From assembly GCA_016649785.1 (NCBI GenBank), contig JAENXB010000060.1:1-13085 (forward strand): a stretch of 13,085 nt of DNA. The letters run 5' to 3'. The stretch is from Flavobacteriaceae bacterium (GTDB lineage: Bacteria > Bacteroidota > Bacteroidia > Flavobacteriales > Flavobacteriaceae). Shown one piece after another: positions 7,306 through 13,085 of the stretch (the first letter of the stretch is position 1; every line of letters starts with the position of its first letter). The notes beneath the pieces are model-generated. The model had not been told where the DNA came from, did not search any database, and saw nothing but the letters and a program-made list of their open reading frames with translations. The position numbers and the translations under genes were made by a program.

Positions 7306-8220
7306 TTATTCTCCTTTTCTTGAATAGCTAAAATGGCCTTTTATAACACTGCTCCCTTTTTTGTTAGAGAAAGAAATATTAGAAATTTCTTCGTCAGCTC
7401 TTAATAATTGGTTTGCAAGAATTGCAAGCTTCTGTTGCATCAATCCTTTTGTTTCTTTATCTACAATCTTTGTGTACTTCATCAAAGGGAAGATTTCCAT
7501 TTGCAAAATATCATAATCTTTGAAATAAGAAGTTCCATAAGCCCAATCTTCAATCCAATAAGCAGAAAGACTTAGATCAATATCTTGATTATAAAATTTC
7601 ACTTGCGCAACCGGGGAATGTTTTAGTAGTTTAATTATACTTTTTTCATTGGCAGACGTAAAGTTTGCCTCTTTTAAATTTTTAAGATTACAAACTGGTT
7701 CAATAGATTTAATAGGATTTTCACGAAGGTGTAAATATTTTAAATTAATAAGATTTTTAAGTGGAGTAAGATCTTCAATATTATGATATTCTAAATGTAG
7801 AAATTGAAGTTGGTCTAAATTAGATATTGGTGTTAGGTTCTTTATTTTGGTGTTGACTGAAATGCCCAGAATAAAAAGGTATTCTAAGTTGGGACAATAT
7901 TTTAGAAATGTAAGGTCACCATCGAAATCAGCTTCATCCAGATAAAGATATTTAAGTCTTTTAAATTCTAAGTGCGATGTATATTTTTTAACCTCGGAAC
8001 TACCAATTTCTGAATTAATTTCTCTAATACCTACATCTAGAAATGGATCAATATCTCTAAGTTGAGAACGAGCCTGCATTATTTCATCGAATTTCCATCC
8101 TAACTCTTGCCAATGTAGGTTATATGTTAAATATCGTAACGCCTTTTTTTCAAATTTATCCAGCATTTTAGAATCGCTTTTAGTTTTCTTTACATAATCC
8201 AGGCGCCCAATAGAGTTCAT
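7306..8220 (-). CDS. Leucine-rich-repeat protein (SDS22/internalin-like repeats)
   Basis: Cytoplasmic by sequence: no signal peptide or membrane helix. An N-terminal helical part (first ~85 residues) is followed by about five 22-residue leucine-rich repeats, recognisable as LKYLYLDEA, LEYLFILG, LQFLHLEYHNIEDLTPLKNL, LKYLHLRENPIKSIEPVCNL and a degenerate LKEANF. The repeats are capped by a C-terminal domain rich in W, Y and F (IEDWAYGTSYF) that I do not recognise. LRRs usually bind proteins, so a recognition role is inferred. I chose the ATG at 8220; the frame is also open back to a TTG at 8253, which would add 11 residues and lengthen the overlap with the upstream gene from 41 to 74 bp. AT-rich, unlike the core genes. 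It is the last gene of the leftward island cluster and ends about 40 bp from the tRNA terminator. Confidence 0.8.
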   Translation of the reverse strand: MNSIGRLDYVKKTKSDSKMLDKFEKKALRYLTYNLHWQELGWKFDEIMQARSQLRDIDPFLDVGIREINSEIGSSEVKKYTSHLEFKRLKYLYLDEADFDGDLTFLKYCPNLEYLFILGISVNTKIKNLTPISNLDQLQFLHLEYHNIEDLTPLKNLINLKYLHLRENPIKSIEPVCNLKNLKEANFTSANEKSIIKLLKHSPVAQVKFYNQDIDLSLSAYWIEDWAYGTSYFKDYDILQMEIFPLMKYTKIVDKETKGLMQQKLAILANQLLRADEEISNISFSNKKGSSVIKGHFSYSRKGE

Positions 8221-8731
8221 TAAATACTTCCAAAAATTGAATTGTATTTCCAAATTCCTTAGCTAAAATTTTTACTTCAACGTTTGGAAAAATATTAATA
8301 CCAGGATTAACTATATCATCTTCCTCCAACCATTCGGTCCAAAAGATGATAAAATATTCTGTTCCCAATTTCTCATTTTGGCGCAGCCACTGCATAAATG
8401 CAGGATTATCATCGCGGACCATTTCCAGCCCTTCCATCTGCTCTTTGAAGTAGGATTCTTTTTTGTGCAATTCGGTTACTTCTTCAAGATCTTCATAAAA
8501 ATCCACAAAGGCATTTTCGTTAGATTTTAATGTATGACTGCAGGGGAGTTCATCAAAGCAGGAGCCGTTATTCCAGTTCTTTTTGCAGTACTTATACAGG
8601 ATATCATATTTGAGAAGCCACCAATGGATCTTTGAAATTGTGTAAAATCTGTCTTCCTGAAGATTCTTTAATTCTTCGAGGGAAGAATGAATTTCCCGGC
8701 GAGGAGGGAAGCGGTAGGAGTAGTTGCTCAA
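8180..8731 (-). CDS. Hypothetical protein, 183 residues, TTG start
   Basis: I do not recognise this protein. It is soluble-looking, acidic, rich in aromatic residues (KIHWWLLKYDILYKYCKKNW near 34-53; FIIFWTEWLEEDD near 128-140) and has no signal peptide. No ATG lies in frame until about residue 99; the only candidate start near the beginning is TTG at 8731, directly after an in-frame TAA. So either TTG is used or the gene is a 5'-truncated remnant. Its first two thirds (about 8380-8720) are around 42-47% GC by hand count of sample lines, while its 3' end and both neighbours are near 30-35%, a mosaic pattern. The 3' end overlaps the LRR gene by 41 bp. It lies 44 bp after the large propeller gene on the same strand. 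A small partner or immunity-type role is possible but unsupported. Confidence 0.6.
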   Translation of the reverse strand: MSNYSYRFPPRREIHSSLEELKNLQEDRFYTISKIHWWLLKYDILYKYCKKNWNNGSCFDELPCSHTLKSNENAFVDFYEDLEEVTELHKKESYFKEQMEGLEMVRDDNPAFMQWLRQNEKLGTEYFIIFWTEWLEEDDIVNPGINIFPNVEVKILAKEFGNTIQFLEVFNELYWAPGLCKEN

Positions 8732-8775
8732 AGTTTAAATTGTTTTAATTCTATAAGGTTTAATGATCAGGAATA

Positions 8776-11700
8776 TTAATGTGGAGAATTAAAATTTCTG
8801 ACTATTACAACTCCATCATTACTCATAGACATTATTCTTTTTTCATTTTCAGAAAAAGATACAAACCTTATTTTTTTATTATAATCATATTTCATTTTAT
8901 CACCATGCTCATAGTATGACATTATAGGTAGTCTTGTTTTTGTATTGAGAATATGTAAGGTTCCAGATTCCTGATGACCATAGTTACCGCTTTCAGGAAG
9001 TTGTATTTGAAAAGATGAATCATATTCTTTATTTGGAAATGGAATATACGATTCTTCAGACATTGCCATATACCTACCGGTTGGGCTAAAGCATAAATAG
9101 TTCTTGCCTGAAATGTTTTTCCATATTTTGTCTTCAGGAGGCTTAGATTTTCCTTTGATGAATAAGGAGTCGAGGTCATCTTGTCTTAATAAAAATGTAG
9201 TTCCTGTACTATCGTATGCTGCAAAATAATTATTTTTAGAAAATCCACATACCCAAGTTGCTTTTTTGGGATAATGGCTTAAATAAAGATCTTTAATTTC
9301 TAAAGTTCCTCTTTTCTCGTCATAATCAAGTCGCACAAAACTAATTCCGCCACCAGTAATTAGTCGGTAAACCAAAGCAGCATATTTATTGTCGTAACTG
9401 AAAGCAGTATAATTATAAAATTCTATATCATCTGGTAAACGCACTTCGATGATCTTGTCGGTTCCACATATTCCTATTTCTGTAAATTTTATTACCTCAA
9501 TAATATCTCTTGAGGTGAAACTGTCCCCATATTTTATTTTCAATTTTTCTAATTGCTGTTTATATGTATTATGATAAACCTTTTTATAATTTTCAACCTC
9601 CCTTTTTCGTTTTTCATATTCCAATTTTTCATCCTCATTGCTTAGAACACCATTAATTTGGGGATCATCTAATTTCTTTCTTAATTCAATGACTTCTTCA
9701 ACTGTAATATCTTTATCTTTTACCTTGTTATAATACCTTATATTTCTTGCAACCTGGGCATAAAGTTTTTGGTCCGGACTTAAAAAACGAAAATGATGGT
9801 AATTTGCCGAGGGTAATTTTTCAAATGTTAAAGGATCAATTATTTTAGCACTTCTTCTCTCATCATCTTCAAAAATAAGATTTCCCTCCTTGGAGAAAGC
9901 AAGGAATTTACCAGAGAAAAATTTTACTTCCTGATTTTTCTCTATATCAAAAAGTACATATTCCTCTGTGTCGTTTTGCAAGACCAGGAAATTACCATTT
10001 GGAGAAATATAGGACTCCAGGTATATACTATTTTCTATTGCAATTTCTGTTTCCTCATATTTTTTAATTGAATGGTTAAATATTAGTAGGTAAATCTTTT
10101 GATTTCGTTTAGTAATTACTTTGTTCAAGTCTATCGTGGAAGTAATGATATTCCCAATAGCCGCATCTTTAACTTCACCAGTTTTAGGATGTATTAAAAC
10201 TTCAGTACGATATCTCGAAAAATAGTTATCCTTAAAATTGAAGTGAGAGTAATCAATATAAAAATTTTTTTCTTCGGGTAAGGAAAAGAAATTATTTTTT
10301 TTGTTTGATTCAAGGTCATAAGCTTGTAGATACTGGTCACTATTTTCGGTATACCACAATACATTATGCAACTTAAAAAAATCAATATTATATATTTTAA
10401 CCTCTTCTAGAATTGGATTTGCAGGTTTTGATAAATCGAAAAGAGAATATTTTTCACCGATCTTTTCTAATAACCACTTAGGTTGATTATTTATATTTAT
10501 TATGTCAATGGTTGAAGCCCTTTTAAATTCTTTTATTTTTTCACTACCTGACTGTAAATATTGATTCAGCCCGTTTTTAAATAGCAAAAATGAATTAAAA
10601 ACCTCCAAGGATGGTTCCGAAGTACCTCGGAAGATTTCGATATTTTCAGAACTATTTTTGTAGGAGATTGTAATTATAGAGTTTAATGAACTATAAGTTT
10701 GAGCTGCCCAATCATCGTTTACTTTTTTAAAGGTTACTCCTAAAAGAGTTTCTTTTCTTATTTTTCGATAATGATATATACCATTTTGTGAGGGATAGAG
10801 CTCGTCAAAAAATTCTGTGTGTTCTACCTGTTGTTCTTGGGCAATTTCATGCCGAATGTAAGTCATGGTGGGAGTAGGTAAACCTGAAGGTTTTTCTTTA
10901 TTTGAAATTTCTTCAAATTTTTCCTCAAATGCCATTTTGGAAAAAGTCTTGGTGAAGTTGTCACCTATATATGAATAATTACTTGGATTTAAATTAAAAC
11001 CATCAGGTGGAATAGGAAACTCAAGAAATTTTGTACTCTCTGTACTTACATATTTCAATTTTTCATTATCTAAATAATAAATGGAACCGTCATTTCCTAC
11101 AGCATTATTCGCAGTTTTTTCCCCCGAATAGCCCTGGTTAGACATAAGATTTAATACATTAAATTTCTCTTTACAGTTTATAAAGATTTTTGAATTATCA
11201 TTAGTCAAATTAAAACCTTGAACATCAATAAATTCCTTGATAACTTTAAAAGTTCCTGATGAACCTTTTGTGCTAAGGCACTTTATTTTTCCTGAATTTA
11301 TCTCTTCAATCCAAATTATTTTGTTGTCTTCACTGATAAAAATATCCTTGGTCCCATACAAAATTTCATCAGTAATTTTTAACTCTGTAGTATTAAAAAT
11401 ACCCAGATTGCAAATCGCATTTTCACCTTCTCCGATCCTTGTTATAAAAAGGAAATTTTCATTATCTATTTTTCTTATTTCAGAAGGGCTAATTCTATTC
11501 TCAGTTATGATTTGTTTGGTTTTTTCATTGTAAAGAAGCATTCTGTCCTTCATTAATAAAAAGGTGAAATCTACATCCTCAAAAATATATGAAGTTTTTA
11601 AAACACTCGATCCAAGACGAAGAGCATCATCTACAACAATTTTCTGGTGATGATCTTTCCCGGCGATCGTACACGATGCGATATATTCCCCGGGTTTATC

Positions 11701-11862
11701 TAATTTGCTGAAAAGATTAGGATTGTCCTTGCTTAAATTTAAAGTTTTTTCTACGGTACCATTTAATGTCAAATTCAGTTCAACATTGTGAACAGAAGAA
11801 ATTACCTGGAATTGAGAATTTAAATAACCAGAGGAGGGAAATATTCGGAAGGGTGAAGTCAT
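8776..11862 (-). CDS. Large beta-propeller-like (WD40-type) protein with N-terminal Ig-like segment
   Basis: A 1028-residue protein with no signal peptide or membrane segment, so probably cytoplasmic. Residues 1-80 look like a small beta-sandwich: a FPSSGYLNSQF start, alternating strands, then LDKPGEYIASCTIAG. From about 90 on it is nearly all short beta strands in blade-like units, for example FLLMKDRMLLYNEKTKQIIT (101-120), YVLFDIEKNQEVKFFSGKFL (635-654), LCFSPTGRYMAMS (923-935) and the WD40-like last blade IRFVSFSENEKRIMSMSNDG (998-1017). This suggests two or more propellers. A charged helical insert (about 711-785; EKLEYEKRKREVENYKK) interrupts it and may be a coiled coil. No enzyme motif is visible. 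Start: ATG at 11862, 13 bp after the HEPN-motif gene stop, so co-transcribed. Strongly AT-rich. Propellers serve as sensor or scaffold domains; the role of this one is inferred from context only. Distinct family name unknown. Confidence 0.75.
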   Translation of the reverse strand: MTSPFRIFPSSGYLNSQFQVISSVHNVELNLTLNGTVEKTLNLSKDNPNLFSKLDKPGEYIASCTIAGKDHHQKIVVDDALRLGSSVLKTSYIFEDVDFTFLLMKDRMLLYNEKTKQIITENRISPSEIRKIDNENFLFITRIGEGENAICNLGIFNTTELKITDEILYGTKDIFISEDNKIIWIEEINSGKIKCLSTKGSSGTFKVIKEFIDVQGFNLTNDNSKIFINCKEKFNVLNLMSNQGYSGEKTANNAVGNDGSIYYLDNEKLKYVSTESTKFLEFPIPPDGFNLNPSNYSYIGDNFTKTFSKMAFEEKFEEISNKEKPSGLPTPTMTYIRHEIAQEQQVEHTEFFDELYPSQNGIYHYRKIRKETLLGVTFKKVNDDWAAQTYSSLNSIITISYKNSSENIEIFRGTSEPSLEVFNSFLLFKNGLNQYLQSGSEKIKEFKRASTIDIININNQPKWLLEKIGEKYSLFDLSKPANPILEEVKIYNIDFFKLHNVLWYTENSDQYLQAYDLESNKKNNFFSLPEEKNFYIDYSHFNFKDNYFSRYRTEVLIHPKTGEVKDAAIGNIITSTIDLNKVITKRNQKIYLLIFNHSIKKYEETEIAIENSIYLESYISPNGNFLVLQNDTEEYVLFDIEKNQEVKFFSGKFLAFSKEGNLIFEDDERRSAKIIDPLTFEKLPSANYHHFRFLSPDQKLYAQVARNIRYYNKVKDKDITVEEVIELRKKLDDPQINGVLSNEDEKLEYEKRKREVENYKKVYHNTYKQQLEKLKIKYGDSFTSRDIIEVIKFTEIGICGTDKIIEVRLPDDIEFYNYTAFSYDNKYAALVYRLITGGGISFVRLDYDEKRGTLEIKDLYLSHYPKKATWVCGFSKNNYFAAYDSTGTTFLLRQDDLDSLFIKGKSKPPEDKIWKNISGKNYLCFSPTGRYMAMSEESYIPFPNKEYDSSFQIQLPESGNYGHQESGTLHILNTKTRLPIMSYYEHGDKMKYDYNKKIRFVSFSENEKRIMSMSNDGVVIVRNFNSPH

Positions 11863-11875
11863 TGGGAATATATTT

Positions 11876-12490
11876 TTATTTAATTTTGGAATTCAAATTA
11901 ACCAGAGCTTTTTTAAACCAACCGACAATTAAATCTCTGCTTTCATTATACTTTTTATTGGAAACATTTTTAGGCATTCTGATACCGTTTGAATTTACAA
12001 CCTGAACATGTTGAAATTCATTTCGTATCAAATAAATATATTCAAAACACCTACCTATCTCCTGGTGATCCCCGCCCATATTTATTAGGTGCTGGTACAC
12101 GTCCCTTTCCTTATTATTCCTGCCTGTTTTTTCAATTGTTTCCATCCTATCCTCTTGAATATATTTCAGCAGTAAATTATCATAACACTTGAGGGCATTA
12201 TCTGTCCAGCTTCTAATTTTTCTTCCATAAAGATGTTTTACTGTCAAACAAATTTCCAGGCATTCTTTAGCATTTCCATTAGTAGGTTTATAATAAGCAT
12301 TTCCTAACCAATCTTTTATATCACTTTTTATTTCATTATCAGTTATATCATTACTCAAATAATCCACAAATTGATCATGAATTTGAGAAAAAACATCTTT
12401 GACTTCTGCGGTTATATATTGCATTTGGTATTCAGCTGTAGTAGCGCCGGAGAATTCTTTTAGTTTAGACCTTGTATCTGTAAATTTCAT
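11876..12490 (-). CDS. HEPN-motif protein, putative RNase
   Basis: A 204-residue, all-alpha, soluble protein. Near the C-terminus, LIRNEFQHVQ contains R156-N157-x3-H161, the exact RNxxxH form of the HEPN catalytic motif, set on a predicted helix (EIGRCFEYIYLIRNEFQHVQ, 144-163) as in HEPN ribonucleases. HEPN proteins include toxin, abortive-infection and CRISPR-associated RNases. The motif alone is short, so the fold needs confirmation. The first 110 residues are helical (EVKDVFSQIHDQFVDYL; CLEICLTVKHLYGRK) and not recognised. The ATG at 12490 overlaps the TGA of the upstream gene as ATGA, indicating translational coupling. The propeller gene starts 13 bp after this stop. No MNT nucleotidyltransferase antitoxin is adjacent. 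An alternative is a non-catalytic helical protein with a chance motif. Confidence 0.7.
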   Translation of the reverse strand: MKFTDTRSKLKEFSGATTAEYQMQYITAEVKDVFSQIHDQFVDYLSNDITDNEIKSDIKDWLGNAYYKPTNGNAKECLEICLTVKHLYGRKIRSWTDNALKCYDNLLLKYIQEDRMETIEKTGRNNKERDVYQHLINMGGDHQEIGRCFEYIYLIRNEFQHVQVVNSNGIRMPKNVSNKKYNESRDLIVGWFKKALVNLNSKIK

Positions 12491-13012
12491 AGCCCAATAG
12501 ATTTTGTAAGCTCCAGCATTGAATCAACGCGGTGATTATCTCTTTTCCAATAATCCAAAACAATTAATTTTAAATATTCTGTTTTTTCTCCTGATAATTC
12601 GGTCTTTAAAGAAGATAATAGTTGTAGATCATTAGAATGTTTTATTATAAGGCAATAACACGCATATCTAACCAGGTCAGATCTTTCTAATTTTAAAATT
12701 GTTAAAAACAGTTCTTAATTCTCTATCCTCGTATGCGAAGTTGTAGGTGAGGCAGATAATTATATAATACCTGTAACTTTCATAATTATATCCACTCTCA
12801 TACAACTCAAATAAATCTTTTTTTAAGGAAGAGTTCTCACGATAATATTGGAGGGTAATTATAAAATTATTTGCTCTCCAAAAGTATTTTTTTAATGCAA
12901 AAACCCAATAAGGCAGTAAATTTTGATTAGCATTGATATCCTTAATTTCCTTCAGAGCTCGAAGGGCTGTTCCGTATTTGGCGCTAAGTCTTATAAAATC
13001 TATCACTATCAA
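12487..13012 (-). pseudogene. Helical-repeat (HEAT-like) gene split by a one-base frameshift
   Basis: Two overlapping frames together look like one ~175-residue protein. The first runs from TTG at 13012 (GTG at 13006 is the alternative; no ATG exists) and stops at 12677 just after YEDRELRTVFNNFKIRKI. The second frame, open from 12714 to the TGA at 12487-12489, reads LTILKLERSDLVRYACYCLI, later ELSGEKTEYLKLIVLDYWK, and ends TKSIGL. Removing one T from the five-T run (plus-strand A at 12704-12708) joins them as RTVLTILKLERSDLVRY, a smooth amphipathic helix. The joined protein is alpha-helical and resembles short HEAT-type repeats. The second frame's TGA overlaps the ATG of the HEPN-motif gene. 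It could be a real frameshift, a homopolymer sequencing error or programmed slippage. No known function. Confidence 0.65.
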
Positions 13013-13016
13013 CCGA

Positions 13017-13050
13017 CAAAACTAAAAATTTGACGACAAAAGCCTCCCAA
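13017..13050 (-). promoter_or_regulatory. Possible promoter of the leftward island operon
   Basis: On the minus strand, TAGTTTTG (plus 13017-13024) matches TAnnTTTG. A TTG lies 23 bases upstream (plus 13048-13050), at the long end of the accepted spacing. Transcription would start at about 13010, nearly on the TTG start codon at 13012, implying a leaderless message or use of GTG at 13006. Confidence 0.4.
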
Positions 13051-13068
13051 CCCTTGTAAACACAAGGG
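13051..13068. other. Perfect inverted repeat upstream of island operon
   Basis: CCCTTGT (13051-13057) and ACAAGGG (13062-13068) form a 7-bp perfect stem around AAAC. No T-run follows on the + strand (ATGTTTTGAG), so it is a poor terminator in that direction. It directly abuts the putative -33 TTG of the leftward promoter, so it could be an operator, or part of an integration-site repeat: its core resembles the loop part of the tRNA terminator at 7238-7252. Confidence 0.5.
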
Positions 13069-13085
13069 ATGTTTTGAGAAACAAA

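Noticed and set aside
11237..12192. Plus-strand open frames across the propeller and HEPN-motif genes
   Set aside because: They are hydrophobic low-complexity products expected from the complement of AT-rich genes; the minus-strand frames are long, ordered and tightly spaced.
13021..13085. Duplicate of the tRNA-Ser 3' end as an attachment site
   Set aside because: No match to the TTCGAATCCC...CTCCG end of the tRNA occurs here; only the short hairpin core is similar.

Overview
The window looks like a piece of a Bacteroidota chromosome, most likely a marine-type member of the Flavobacteriaceae. The signs are TTG/TAnnTTTG promoters instead of E. coli-type boxes, weak Shine-Dalgarno sequences, a bacillithiol gene (bshC), Flavobacteria-style secreted peptidases with loose lipoboxes, and purine-rich low-complexity repeats between genes. 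No tools were used, so all family calls rest on motifs read from the translations.

Positions 1-7000 (moderate GC) look like ordinary core chromosome. A secreted M14 zinc carboxypeptidase, cut by the left edge, runs leftward. It diverges from a rightward two-gene operon made of bshC (bacillithiol cysteine ligase) and a group II PLP-dependent decarboxylase. The decarboxylase reading frame is broken by one in-frame TAA 53 codons before its natural end. Next comes about 355 bp of heptad-periodic purine-rich repeats ending in a bidirectional terminator. Then two leftward genes for exported hydrolases follow: an M28 metallopeptidase lipoprotein and an SGNH/GDSL esterase.

Positions 7088-7266 hold a tRNA-Ser(UGA) with its own promoter and terminator. 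Right after it the DNA becomes clearly AT-rich, and everything to the window end lies on the minus strand in what looks like an accessory island next to the tRNA gene.

The island (about 7300-13024) reads leftward from a putative promoter near 13020. Its genes, in order, are a helical-repeat gene split by a one-base frameshift, a HEPN-motif protein (RNxxxH) joined to it by an ATGA overlap, a 1028-residue cytoplasmic beta-propeller-like protein with an N-terminal Ig-like segment, an unrecognised 183-residue protein with only a TTG start and mosaic base composition, and a leucine-rich-repeat protein overlapping it. A possible RNase domain next to large repeat-based interaction or sensor proteins in a tRNA-adjacent AT-rich segment is the usual look of a biological-conflict (defence) locus. 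That role is inference; no nuclease, ATPase or known defence protein was positively identified.
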